A stretch of DNA of 64,000 nt. Origin: Primulina eburnea (lineage: Eukaryota > Streptophyta > Magnoliopsida > Lamiales > Gesneriaceae). The position numbers and the translations under genes are program-made. Every line of letters starts with the position of its first letter. Position 1 is the stretch's first letter. Positions 45,621-57,709 of this stretch are shown here, one piece after another. The stretch lies in contig NC_133116.1 of the NCBI RefSeq assembly GCF_022965805.1, positions 7,894,601 to 7,958,600 of the forward strand. Direction: 5' to 3'. The notes below the pieces were generated by a model. The model did not search any database. It saw only the letters and a program-made list of their open reading frames with translations, and was not told the origin of the DNA.

Positions 45621-46406
45621 TCAAGCAGGAATCTCTTCTATGCCTTTGGGTGTTTTGACATTAACATGAAGCCTGGTATTGTTCTTCACCTCATCCTCTG
45701 CTAATTCTTGCGTCTTTTGGATATCTTTAGCCCATTTCTTGAGCTTTGCACGCTCGAGATCACTGCCCATCTTCCTCTTGTACATCTCGGAAAATGTTAT
45801 CGCTTCATAGAGTATCGGTTTGTCCCCATCTCTAATCTTTAAAGGGTAAACAGTGGCGTCTGGTGCTGGATTCTGAAATGTTGCTCTCGATATTCTGCTG
45901 AAGTTTGAGTTCACTACTGCTTGGTGATCCGCATTCTTGAACCTCCCATTACTTAGATACTACTTGATCAGGACGAAGATCAACACTAATTCCCCTCTTA
46001 AATCAATTTCTTTAAAAACTTTTCAAGAAAAACGGGTAATTACATACACCATGTCGTGAAATTCCGAGATCGTTAAAAATAAACACATACATCCCCGTGT
46101 TTTTAAATTTTGAGCACAAACGTCCTTGTTGGTGTGTGTTCTCTAGATTTGAAAATACAAGGTACTTTTGATAGTCACGACAGATTTTTAACAATCTCAT
46201 GATTTCATAAGAGTGGTGTATACAAATTAACCCCCAAAAAATTTTCTTTATTTGATTTAATTTGCTAAGTTATTTAACTCCACTCTTCTAACATAAGCAC
46301 TTCAAACAAAATTTCCATGCAACTTTGACGTCACGTTATTCGAACTCTGGATCGATATCTAGTCAAGGGAAAAATGGAATTATTACTCACATGGCCATGG
46401 TCCCCA

Positions 46407-46651
46407 GGGTGTGTTTGGTTGAGTGGATTAAATAAGGATAGATTAATAGTCAAATATTTATCGTTAAAATTTTAAGATGTTTTAATAATCATTTTGACCC
46501 GATTTAAGATCTAATTTTATTTATCAAATAGTTATCCATAAAATTGGATCTTAAACCGGGTCAAAATGATTATTAAAACAACTTAAAATTTTAACGATAA
46601 ATATTTGACTATTAATATATCCTTATTTAATCTACTCAACCAAACACACCC
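46407..46651. mobile_element. Palindromic MITE (245 bp) in F3H exon 2
   Basis: The two halves are near-perfect inverted copies of about 105 bp starting GGGTGTGTTTGGTTGAG, with a short AT-rich centre. It splits the codons for N-L-G and D-H-G-H. A target duplication cannot be resolved because the flanking sequence (CCCCA / AAGG) overlaps the element's own G-run. Confidence 0.9.
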
Positions 46652-47131
46652 AAGGTTTACAACAAAAGCCCCTGCAACGGGCTGAACCGTGATCCAAGTA
46701 TTGCCACCATCCCGGGTCGCCTGCAGACCTCCGACCTGGTCCTGGAGCAGCAAAGTGATCGTACCCGGATCCGTGTGTCGTTTCAGCCCGAGTGTGAGGT
46801 CCGGTTGAGGGCATTTCGGGTAGAAGTTCACCACCACCTTTTGATCCATCTCAACACAGGCTTTAGTTAATGCCTCCTTGTCAAGTCCCATGGCCTCAGA
46901 TAAAACCTCCAACAACTTGCAAGCAAGATTCATCAGCTGCTCGCTGTAGGCCTCCGTCACGGACAGCCATCCCTCGGGCTTGTCGGGCCATCTCGATTAG
47001 TCTCGGGCCTTGATCGGGTACGAGAAATATGTCACAATTTCTCTCCAGTCTTGCACAGTTTCATCCTTCAAACAGAGGAAAAAAAAACTTATTTATCATT
47101 GAGGTTTTAGATTTTTTTAATTTTATCATAA

Positions 47132-47281
47132 GAAAATAACTATTAATTTTATTAAAACTAATATAGACTCGATTTTTTTTTAAATTTTTTTTTTTCAAAT
47201 CATTATGAAAATAACTATTAATTTTATTAAAACTAATATAGACTCGATTTTTTTTTAAATTTTTTTTTTTCAAATCATTAT
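47132..47281. repeat. 75-bp tandem duplication in F3H intron 1
   Basis: GAAAATAACTATTAATTTT at 47132 is repeated at 47207 together with the following T-rich stretch; the copies are essentially identical. Confidence 0.9.
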
Positions 47282-47924
47282 GAACTTTTCAGATAAAAAT
47301 TTAAATTTAATTTGAAAATGCTATATATAATACATTAGACCATCTAGTTAGTCGTTTTATTAATTTGTGGCAACCGCCATGGGTACTTTTGAGTTTGCAC
47401 GTTGTCTTTTTATTTAGGGGGAAAAACGTAATATGTTTATATTTATGAATTATTAAAAATTACAAATATGTTATGCATGCAAAAATCATAATGAATTTGA
47501 TTACGTTTTTTTTTAATTGCAATCTTTTCCCCCGTGACATATCACGTTAAAACATTTCTAATAAATGAAAATTGTGGTAAAAAAGCTTGAAAATAATTAG
47601 CATGGTCTTGCAAATTAATCAAAACCACTAGCAATATATAAGAAGGAAATAAGGGGAAAAAAGATAATTAATTTTAACCATATTTTTTTAAAATGGGATT
47701 TTTTGCTTCAAAACTATAATATATATGAAAAAAAATTCGATAATGCATGAATGAAAATGAAAACAACGACTGTATAGACCTGCAAATGGCTGGAGACGAT
47801 AAAACCACCTTTCTTGCCACCACTCATATCATAACGAAGCTTCTCCTCCGGTGACAAGTCGAAAAACTCACGAGCCAAACGAGTCATTTCTGTTATGAGT
47901 TTGACATCGATTCCATGATCTATC

Positions 47925-48283
47925 TGTAAGAAAAACGTGAGACATGTTAAAGAAGAAGCGTGTACAAATTGATATTGACGACGACCAAGAAAATTTAGAT
48001 GTGTACACGATTCTCCTTCTGAATCTCGGCTCCCGATACATTCATCGATGGTATGAAAAAACGCCTATAAAAAGAGACGATTGAGGTCCCTAAGCACACA
48101 CATCTCATAAGAAATATACACCATCTACGGAGAACGTGAAGTGCTTAGAAGGCTTCAACCATAAGGAACTCAGAGAAAATAAAAAAATTTCAATGGCCGG
48201 AGGTAATTCTCGATCCGCTTCCGTATATTATATATCATGTTTATATACGTGCAAAACATGATTTTTGAGAAAAATTTCTAACA
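47925..48283 (+). repeat. 5' LTR of copia element C
   Basis: 359 bp, TGTAAGAAAAACGTGAG...TCTAACA, with CTATAAAAAGAG near 48064. Homologous to 9835-10222. Confidence 0.9.
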
Positions 48284-48285
48284 TT

Positions 48286-48298
48286 TGGTATCAGAGCC
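48286..48298 (+). promoter_or_regulatory. Primer-binding site of element C
   Basis: TGGTATCAGAGCC two bases after the LTR, initiator tRNA-Met type. Confidence 0.9.
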
Positions 48299-48571
48299 AG
48301 TGATACCTCTACCTTTAAAATTTGTTTTCTGAAAAATACGCGATATCATAAAATTTCTTTTGAAGTTTTTGTATATGAAACTTACCTGGAATTTGTTCTC
48401 GGCTGCATCTTGAAGATGAAAATATTATGTTTCTGATTTCTGAAAATTTTTTGAGAAAAGAAATTTCAGACGAAGGGAAAATTTTATTCCAGAGAGAATG
48501 AAGATGATCGATATAATGAAGATGCCTTTGTGATTGAATCATTATAAAATGCATGCGTGATTGAACCATTA

Positions 48572-48969
48572 TTAAGGTCATCTCCAACTCATAAATCTAT
48601 TTTGGTGCAGTTTCTGCACTAAAATGGTGCAAAAACTATATAACATTCATCTCCAACCCATCTACTTCAAATCTTAGTCTAAAAAAAAATATTCTCATAA
48701 TATTTTTTTAATTCGATTTATTTAATTATTTTAAATATATTATTGAATATAATATTATTTAAAAATATCTAATTATTAAAATAATATATAATTATTATAT
48801 AAATAATATTTATAATTTTTAATATTAATATTTATAATTTAAAAAAAAACCAAAAAAATTAAAAAAAAAAATAGTGCCTTGCGCCAAATTGGCGCAGAGC
48901 TCCCGAAATAGCGCAGCCCCATTGGAGCATTGAAAGCTGCGCCTTGGCGCAGCGTTAGAGTTGCCCTAA
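48572..48969. mobile_element. Possible Tourist-like MITE in the leader of element C (limits approximate)
   Basis: Begins TTAAGGTCATCTCCAAC and ends GTTAGAGTTGCCCTAA, imperfect inverted ends of the type seen in plant PIF/Harbinger MITEs. Element B lacks this segment at the corresponding place. The interior has GGCGCAG words and an AT-rich core. Confidence 0.5.
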
Positions 48970-49996
48970 ATGCCTTTGTGATTGAATCCAACATGTCACG
49001 TGAAGTCATCAGAAAAATTAAATGCATGCAAATTTTATATTATTTTAATTTTGTTTAAAAAAAAATTAAATTAAATGTGGGACCCACGAAAATTAACAAA
49101 ATTGTCAATTCTCGGTAATGTTTTTAATTATTATTATTATTATTTTAATAATAATAATTAATTAATAAATAATGATTAATGTGTTATTAGGTTATATGTT
49201 TAATTCGGTATACATATAACCTTTGGTTAAATAATTTGTATACATTAAAATAATTTGAAGTTCGATGCAATTTTCAATACATTTTAAGAAATTATTTTTG
49301 CATGTTAGATATTGTGTCAAATATTATGGATATTTATTTGATATGGACCTGCAAATTTAATATTATATTTATATTTATTTTGAAGTTTTTTTTTTAAATG
49401 CAAATTGTATTGAAATTTTTTTTTGGTAAATCAAAATTCACATTATGTTCATATTAAATTATATTGAGTTGTTTATAATTTGAAATGAACATATCAAGTA
49501 AGATGTGAATATAAAATTTTAAAATATTTCAGATGTTCACAAATGAACAAATAATTCTCACTTTATCACTACTCTGATAAAAGAGAAAAACTGATGAGAA
49601 GCCCACATTTTCACGTAAATGTGATCCTCACTTTATCACTACTCTGATTGAAGAGAAAAACTGATGGGAAACATATTTGTTCATATTAAGTAAAAATGTG
49701 AATATAAAGTTATTTAATGAAAAATTTTGGCTTATAAAGATTCACATAAATGTGGATAATTAAGTTGAATAATAATTATAAAGTGACGTAAGAAAAAATG
49801 ATCCGATGGAGTTCTTCATAGATCGGTTTAAATTGCCTTGACTAGCCACTGGTTTCCCTGAGGAATGTTGCTCTATCTAGGAGTTAGGTATTTAAAGGGC
49901 CTTAGCCCTACCTATCTTTCCTGGGAGCACTCTTGGAAAGTGTTAATTGCGAAATAATTACTATATAAAGCATTAAGTAAAGCTAAAATTTTGTCC

Positions 49997-50095
49997 GGTG
50001 AATCGTATAATTTTAAATAATTGAGGAATAGCCACATCATCCTTAACTATGAAAAATTATGCATTAAGTGGATTTGGATCACATAATGGACATCA
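49997..50095 (+). repeat. Single hairpin unit in leader of element C
   Basis: Counterpart of the six-unit array in element B. The stem is kept with G-U wobble (TTGAGGA against TCCTTAA) and the loop keeps TAGCCACATCA. Confidence 0.7.
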
Positions 50096-50336
50096 ATTGT
50101 AATTAATTATATAGACATAATAAATTTTACCCCACAGGGATTTTTATTATATTTATATAACTAATTAGGTTAAAATATCAAAATATATTTTCTTAATTTA
50201 CCCACAGGAGTTAAGGAAAATTCATTTTGATAGTTTTATCATAAAGTTACAGAAAAATCTTATTGAATTAAAATTTTAGCCTACAGGCAAATTTTTTGTC
50301 ATTAGATTTTTAAAACATGAATTACATTGGTAAAAC

Positions 50337-50691
50337 ATGATATTGTCTCAAAATTTTAAGCATATGATATTTCGTGCAGTTATGCAACCTACGAGTTTTT
50401 CTGATATGAAATGTGACATTCCCGAACTAAAGGGCGATAACTATAAAATATGGAAAGAAAGAATTCTTCTTCAATTAGGGTGGATGGATGTTGATTATGC
50501 TATACGGAAAGACGAACCATCTGCTATTACTGAAAACAGCATTCCAGATGATGTTGATCTTTATGAAAAATGAGAGTGATCTAATCGAATCTGCGTAATG
50601 TTCATAAAGACCAAAATCTCTGCTGGTATGTGTGGTTCTGTCGATCAGCATAATAATGTCTGAGACTTACTGAAGGCTATTGATGAACAGT
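50337..50691 (+). pseudogene. Copia gag N-terminus of element C
   Basis: Reads DIPELKGDNYKIWKERILLQ, the conserved N-terminal part of copia gag (DUF4219/UBN2 type). From 50574 the frame is broken by three TGA codons at positions expected to be Trp or Arg, then continues to DLLKAIDEQFQ at 50691, where homology stops. Confidence 0.85.
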
Positions 50692-51901
50692 TTCAGGCTT
50701 CACCAAGACGGAGAGCTCGGCTAGATGACTCTTCAGATCTTGGAAGGTCCGTTCACATTTCTCATCCCAACCAAATTGTTGGGCTTTCCTTAAGACCTGG
50801 AAAAAGGGATAACTCCTGTGTACTGACCGTGATATAAATCGAGAAAAGGAAGTAATCCTCTCGGTCAGCTTCTGCACTTCTTTGATAGATCGGGGGGAAG
50901 GCATGCATAATACAGATTTAACCTTCTCTTGATTCACTTCGATTCCCCGGTCTGTCACTATAAACTCCAGAAACTTGCCACTCTTCATGCCAAAAATGCA
51001 TTTGGACGGGTTAAGCTTGATTCCGTATTTGATCAGAGTGGCAAAAGTCTCTTCCAAATCAGCAATAAAGTCAGCAACATTTTTAGATTTGCCCAAGATA
51101 TCATCCACGTAGACTTCCAGGTTCCTTCCCAGTTGCTTTTCAAAGACTTTATTCATGAGACGCTGGTAGGTGGCCCTTGCATTCTTTAACCCGAAAGGCA
51201 TTACGACATAACAAAATGTACCTCCTGAGGTGATGAAGCTGGCCTTATCTTGATCAGCTTTGGCCAGGGGGATTTGATGATACCCTGGTAAGCATCGATG
51301 AAACTCAGCAACTCATAGCTCGAGGTGGAATCCACCAATTGATCAATCTGGGGCAAGGGATAATGATCTTTGGGACAAGATTTATTAAGATCCATGAAGT
51401 CCACGCACATTCTCCACTTTCCGGTGGACTTGGGTACCAGAACCACATTCAAGAGCCATGTAGGAAATTGAATTTCTCGAATGTAGCCGGCCCGCAGCAA
51501 CTCTTTCACATGTTCATTAATAACTTTGTCTTTTTCAGGACCAAAATTTCTCTTCTTTTGCTTCACCGGGTGAGATCCCGGGAGAATATTCAAGTGGTGC
51601 TCAGATAACAGGGATGAGATCCCCTTCAACTCCTGTTGGGACCCGGCAAATACAATAATATTAGCTTTTAAGCAGTTAATCAAACTGACCCGGGTTAATG
51701 GCTGAAGGTCCCGAGCCACCCGGATCTGCTGGCCTGGCCCGATCTCCACAATATCCTGCTCCTCTTCAGCCACAAAATGAACTTCCCCCTGCCCAACCAT
51801 TCTCCCTCCTACTTCCTCCATTCTCGTCCTCTTCCCCTCCTTCCTGGTTTTGCTTTGATCCACCCGGACTGACTCCACGTAGCATTTCCGGGAAGAAGGC
51901 T
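50692..51901 (-). pseudogene. Tat-type gypsy reverse transcriptase fragment
   Basis: The minus strand carries KWRMCVDFMDLNKSCPKDHYPLP, then a frame break near 51201, MPFGLKNARATYQRLMNKVF, the catalytic YVDDIL, and connection-domain sequence ending near 50692. RNase H and integrase are missing. Confidence 0.88.
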
Positions 51902-53018
51902 TGTCACGCCCCGAGACCGGGGTTAGTCGACACCGACGTTGTCTCGCAATCACATAATTGTAAAACAACTAGCCTCGTAGTACAGCATATACCAAACCAG
52001 TTTATTATCATAAATTTCCCCAAAAGTTCAACGTCTTTACAACTCAGAAAGAAATAGAAACATGCGGAAGCGTAAATACGTAATACTGAAATCATAAAAC
52101 TGAATAATCAATCGTCACGAATTTGACTGCTTCTTCACCATCCCCAAAAGTATTCTTGCTCCTCATCCTCAATTTGATTCTCATTCTTATCTGGGTGGGA
52201 AAGTAAGGGGTGAGTATTTTGGGAAAAATACTCAGTAAATGGGGGGCCAATCGTGCATGAAAAATGTCGAGGTTATACATATAAACGAATTATCAAATTT
52301 CAATACAACAAAAAAAACGGATACAGCACTGAAATCATCTCATTTTCTATGGTTTTTAACTGATCAGTCCCCTATATGTTACTCCTCTAAGGGGCGAGGC
52401 CAAAGGAACGGTTATTATAACCTACCGCATCAGGGCCTAAACAAAGATTTCAAAGTTCGGAATTTCCTTTACCATTTCTAAGTCGAATCATTACAGTGCT
52501 TAACAAATACTCAACATGCTTTCAATAAACGAAAAATTCCAAGAAGCAGAACGAATATATATGTCGATATAATTTTCAGAGTCATTGCTATTTTCGAAAT
52601 ATAATATGCCAATCGAAATAGTAGCAAAAACCCACTTACAGTATTTTGATTGCTCAAAGAAACGTAAACACGAACGGCGAGATTGCGGCAGAGCTTCTAG
52701 AGGGCGAAGAGCTTCGAGACTACAGTGTTGCTAGAGAGGATTTCGAGAGTGGATGTGCCAATTCGAATGAGGAGCCCTCCTTTATATAGGCACGAACAAC
52801 CTTCTACAAGGTAGGCTCCAGTCGCTCCATGAATGACGCTGCGTTGATGGCTCCCTGAATGACGCTGCGTTGATGGCTCCATGAATGACGCTGATGGATT
52901 GATCAATGGTTGGTTGCATTAACTTCTCCCGGATGAATGTGGCCACTTTTTGGTTCAAGGTGCTCACTCGATTTGCATGCTGAAATGGAGTGATTTCGGC
53001 TGGTGCATGGTCTTCACA
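51902..53018 (-). repeat. 3' LTR of the chromovirus
   Basis: 1117 bp; on the minus strand it begins TGTGAAGACC and ends GGGGCGTGACA. Confidence 0.95.
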
Positions 53019-56000
53019 TTCTCCCCTCCTTAATGTAAGTTTCGTCCTCGAAACTTGGATCATCTTGTCCTTCGAAAAGGTAAGGGTAATGGTTTCTCAT
53101 TTTCTCTTCGAGTTCCCAAGTGGCTTCTCTTTCGGTGTGATTGGACCATTGTACTTTGACGTATGGAATCGTTCGTCGTCTTAGCACTTGGTCCTTGGCA
53201 TCCACAATTCTGATCGGGACTTCCTTATAAGTAAGGCCTTCATTCAAGTCTCCCTCGATTAAGAGTGGTTCAGCTTCGAGGATGTGGCTTGGATCCGGAA
53301 CATATCTTCTTAGTTGTGACACATGGAAAACATTATGGATTCTAGACATACTCGGTGGGAATGCCAATCTGTATGCAAGTGTCCCCACTTTCCCTAGAAT
53401 TTCAAAAGGTCCAACATATCTAGGGTTCAGTTTCCCGGGTTTGTTGAATCGAACCACACCTTTCATTGGTGATACTTTCAAGTATGCTTTATCTCCCGCT
53501 ATGAATTCCACTGGTCTTCTTTTCAAGTCAGCCCAACTTTTCTGTCGGTCTTGTGCCACTTTAAGTCTCTCCTTGATTGTAGCGATTTTATCAACTGTTT
53601 CTTGGATCAATCGGGTCCAGTGATGGCCTTTTCTCCTACTTCATACCAATATAGTGGTGACCGACATTTTCGCCCATACAGAGCTTCATACGGCGCCATT
53701 CCGATGCTGCTGTGAAAACTGTTATTGTAAGCAAACTCAATCAGAGGCAGATGTTCACTCCAATTACCGCTAAAGTCTAGGGCACATGCTCTCAGCATGT
53801 CTTCTAAAGTTTGAATTGTCCTCTCTGTTTGACCATCGGTCTGAGGGTGGTAGGCCGTACTGAGGGTGACCTTAGTTCTCATGGCTTGTTGAAAACTTTT
53901 CCAAAAACGAGATACAAACCTCGGGTCTCTGTCTGACAATATGCTGACTGTGACTCCATGTAATCGTACGATATTATTCATGTACAACGTGGCTAGCTTG
54001 TCCAAATTATAGCTCATGCGGACTGGTAAGAAATGCGCAGATTTTGTGAGTCTGTCTACGATTACCCAGATGCCATCATGGCTTTGTCTAGACTTTGGTA
54101 ACCCAACCACAAAGTCCATGGAGATGTGTTCCCATTTCCATTCTGGAATTTCTAGAGTTTGAAGAAGTCCTCCAAGCCTTTGGTGCTCTGCTTTGACCTG
54201 TTGGCACACAAGACATTTGGAAACAAATATCGCAACATCCTTTTTCATTCCACTCCACCAGAAATTCTTCTTTAAGTCTCTGTACATCTTGGTACTGCCA
54301 GGATGGACTGAAAATTTCGACTTATGTGCTTCTGACATTACTTCTTTTCGAAGGTTATCTACGTCTGGTACGCACAATCGTCCTTTCATCCAAAGGACTC
54401 CTTTGTCGTCGATCTGAGTATCTTGAGACTTTGCTTCCTTAGCTTGTTCCTTAAGTTTTGCTAGAACTGGGTCTCTATCCTGGTTCAACTTGACGATTTC
54501 TCGCAGACATGGTTGAGCGGAGAGTGCAGCTAAGGTAACCTTACTCATATTCCTCCGACTCAAAGCATCAGCTACTTTGTTTGCCTTGCCTGGATGGTAG
54601 CTTATAGTCAAGTCATAATCCTTCAACAGCTCAATCCATCGCCTTTATCTCATATTTAATTCTTTTTGGGTGAACAAGTATTTGAGGCTCTGGTGGTCCG
54701 TGAAGATTTCGCACTTGGAGCCATAGAGATAATGTCTCCATATTTTCAAAGCAAAGACGACTGCTGCCAGTTCGAGGTCGTGAGTGGGATAGTTTCGCTC
54801 ATGCGGCTTCAACTGCCTTCATGCATAGGCAATCACTCTTCCTTCTTGCATGAGTGCACATCCCAACCCTTCCTTCGATGCGTCACTGTAGATGGTGAAA
54901 TCCTTATCTTCAGTGGGCAAGACTAACACTGGTGTAGACGCGAGCTTTTCTTTCAATGTCTGAAAACTTTTCTCGCAGTTGTCATCCCAAATGAACTTAG
55001 AATTCTTTTGAGTAAGCCTTGTTAACGGTATGGCTATGGAAGAGAATCCTTCAACGAATTTCCTGTAATAGCCTGCCAATCCAAGAAAGCTTCTAATGTC
55101 TGTGGCGTTTCTCGGTTTCGGCCAATCTAGAATTGACTCCACTTTCTTTGGATCCACTGATACTCCTGCTTCCGATATCACATGCCCTAAAAAGGACACA
55201 CTGTTTAGCCAGAATTCGCATTTCTTGAACTTGGCGTATAGTTCTTTCTCCCTTAAAGTTTGAAGAGTGAGGCGGAGATGCTCTTCGTGATCTTCTTTGC
55301 TAGGAGAGTAGACAAGGATGTCATCAATGAATATCACTATGAACCGATCCAGGAACGGCTTGAATACTCTGTTCATTAGGTCCATAAAGGCTGCTGGTGC
55401 GTTTGTCAGACCAAAAGGCATCACTGTGAATTCGTAGTGTCCATACCTTGTCCGAAAGGCCGTCTTTGGGATGTCTTCGGCCCTGACCTTCAATTGGTGG
55501 TAGCCCGTCCTCAAATCCAATTTGGAGAATACTGTGGCTCCCTTAAGCTGATCAAACAGGTCGTCTATTCTCGGAAGAGGGTACTTGTTCTTGATAGTGA
55601 TCTTATTCAATTCCCTATAGTCAATGCACAGCCTCATGCTCCCATCTTTCTTCTTGACAAAAAGTACTGGAGCTCCCCATGGAGACGCACTTGGTCGAAT
55701 CTGCTTTTTGTCTAGCAATTCTTGAAGTTGCTCCTTTAGCTCCTTAAGTTCAGCTTGTGCCATTCTGTATGGTGCCTTGGAGATGGGTGCCGCTTCGGGC
55801 ACTAAGTTGATTTCGAACTCAATTTCACGATCCGGGATTGTCCCTGGTAGTTCTTCCGGAAAGACGTCTGGGAATTCTCGTACGATAGGGATATCCTCTG
55901 GTTTAAGTTCAATCTCCTCCTTCACTACGTTAATCATTGCTAGATAGATATCTGCTCCGGATTTCACGGCTTTCCATGCTTGGGATGCGGAAAGAAGTGA

Positions 56001-57497
56001 CTTCCGTTCCTTGGATTTGCCATGATACACGACCTCTTTTTGGCTCGGGGTTCGGAGCCTAACACTCTTTCCCTTGCAATCTACCATCGCATTGTTTCTT
56101 GCTAACCAATCCATTCCTAAGATGATGTCGAATTCCACCATTTTCAGTTGTATCAATTCTGCTTGGAATAGGTGCTCATGGATGCAGATCTTACACTGTC
56201 GGTGTACTCTATGTGTTTCGATTGTCTTACTAGTAGGAGTTGCTACTCTAAATGGTTCGACTAGTATTTCAGGGGTAAGCCCTAGTTTCTTAGTGAATCT
56301 TTTAGATATGAATGAATGAGTAGCACCACTGTCAAACAACACATAAGCTGGCATTTCATTGACAAAAATAGTACCTGCCACGACATCGTTTGCATCATCT
56401 GCTTCTTCTTGGGTTATTGCAAACACACGAGCGTTGTGCTTATTCTCCCTTGGCTTGTTGGGGTTAGCGTCAGCATTAGGCTTGGTACCCCTCTTCAGTG
56501 GCTCGGGACAATCAGCGATTCGATGCCCTAATTTCCCACAATTGAAACATGCTCCCGTCTGTCTATGGCATTCTCCAGAATGACGGTTATTACATTTGGG
56601 ACACGTCTTTAGTTCTTGGTAGGTTGGGTGGGACGAAGCGCCTTTGAACGACCCATTGGACTGATTGGGTCTCTTGAATGGTTGTTTTCCTTGAGATGAT
56701 TGTCCAGTAAGGTGCCGCTTATTCTTGTTCTCGTCCTCATGACGCTTGATGTCTGTCTCAGCTCTTATTGCTGCTCCCATTAAATCAGCAAAGCTTGTAG
56801 GTTGATAAACTGCTAAGGATGACTGAATACGGCTGCTCAACCCCTTTTTGTATCTGTGCATTTTCAGAACTCCATCTGCCATGATTGTCGGGGCATAAGT
56901 TCCAAGGTCATTGAATCGGGAGGTGTAATCTACCACTGACATGTCTGGAGTTTGCGAGAAGTTCTCAAACTCGCTCAATTTCTGTAGTCTGACTTCTGTT
57001 GGGAAATACTGTTTGAGAAAGACATCTCTGAATTGTTGCCAGGTGATTACTCCGGCGGCTATCAGGGCATGTGAGACTGTTTCCCACCACTTGCTTGCCT
57101 TATCCTCCAGGAATGGCACTATCACCTCTACTTTAAGTGCCTCAGGTATTTCTAGCAGTCGCAGTTGGGTTTCCACGCTTTTCAACCAACTCTGGCTACT
57201 TTCAGGGTCGGCGTCTCCCTTGAACACTGGGCAACGGTTCTTACGAAGGGATTCATAATGATACTTGATCCCATTCTGTGCCGGTGGTGGTTGTGGCTGC
57301 TGATTACCATTGGGGTTTCCCAAACCCTGGATAGTTGTTGCCATTATGGTGGCTATAGCCATCAAATCTGCTTGGCTCAGGCCCACTCTGGGAGGTGGTG
57401 GCGGTGGATTTCCGTCAGGATTCGGATTCTCATTATTGTCATTGTGGTTGTTGGCGTACCGTGGGTTGCGATTGGCTCGTGGAGGTCTTCCGGCCAT
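53014..57497 (-). pseudogene. Chromovirus gag-pol polyprotein, three lesions
   Basis: The ATG at 57497 starts an Asn/Pro-rich N-terminus. Then follow the retrotransposon gag domain ([15 protein letters not shown]), a CCHC knuckle ([14 protein letters not shown]), protease ([12 protein letters not shown]), and reverse transcriptase ([25 protein letters not shown]). RNase H ([13 protein letters not shown]), the zinc-binding and DDE integrase parts (CLVCQQVKAEH, LSDRDPRFVS, TDGQTERTIQTLEDMLR) and a chromodomain-like end (VKVQWSNHTEREATWE) complete it. Lesions: TGA at about 54819 (Ser to stop), TAA near 54640 (Gln to stop), and a 1-bp frameshift near 53607. Gag and pol share one frame, as usual for this group. 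Confidence 0.93.
53019..53032 (-). promoter_or_regulatory. Polypurine tract of the chromovirus
   Basis: The minus strand reads AAGGAGGGGAGAA directly before the 3' LTR. Confidence 0.85.
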
Positions 57498-57709
57498 TTC
57501 CTACAAGTGTACAAGTTTCTAAGACATTTGTTGCACAAATTTGATAGAATGCATTGAATAATTTGTGCGAAAATAAATTGATGCCAACAAGTAATCGAAA
57601 TAACAACTTTTATTGATTTCTCAAATAAACATAAACAACTGAATGGGAATTTATTGGAATGGAAAATGGCGACAACGGAAATAAACTAAAAATGGTTCAC
57701 TAAAATATT

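Larger units (their letters stand above)
45621..47924 (-). pseudogene. F3H: Flavanone 3-hydroxylase (naringenin 2-oxoglutarate 3-dioxygenase), beheaded and broken
   Basis: The Fe(II)/2-oxoglutarate dioxygenase that converts flavanones to dihydroflavonols in the flavonoid pathway. Exon 1 end: 47781-47924 (DHGID...[16 protein letters not shown]). Exon 2: 47065-46391, with [42 protein letters not shown] carrying the first Fe ligands (H-x-D) and the GDHGH end. Exon 3: 45959-45621, with NADHQAVV supplying the second His, then [13 protein letters not shown]; the 2-oxoglutarate-binding R-x-S is present. Splice sites are intact. Lesions: Tyr to TAA in the ARDYSRWP motif (about 47000), a 245-bp MITE inside exon 2 just before GDHGH, and loss of the start of exon 1 where copia element C begins at 47925. 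The N-terminal part was not found in the window. Confidence 0.92.
47925..50691 (+). mobile_element. Copia element C, 5' part, inserted in F3H exon 1
   Basis: 5' LTR, primer-binding site, 2-kb leader and start of gag; it ends abruptly near 50691 where a minus-strand gypsy fragment begins. The leader shares with element B the structured doublet, a conserved block around 49800-49945 and one hairpin unit. Confidence 0.88.

Noticed and set aside
47061..47273. 70-codon Lys/Asn-rich ORF with an internal repeat
   Set aside because: Produced by the 75-bp tandem duplication of intron 1 of F3H; non-coding.
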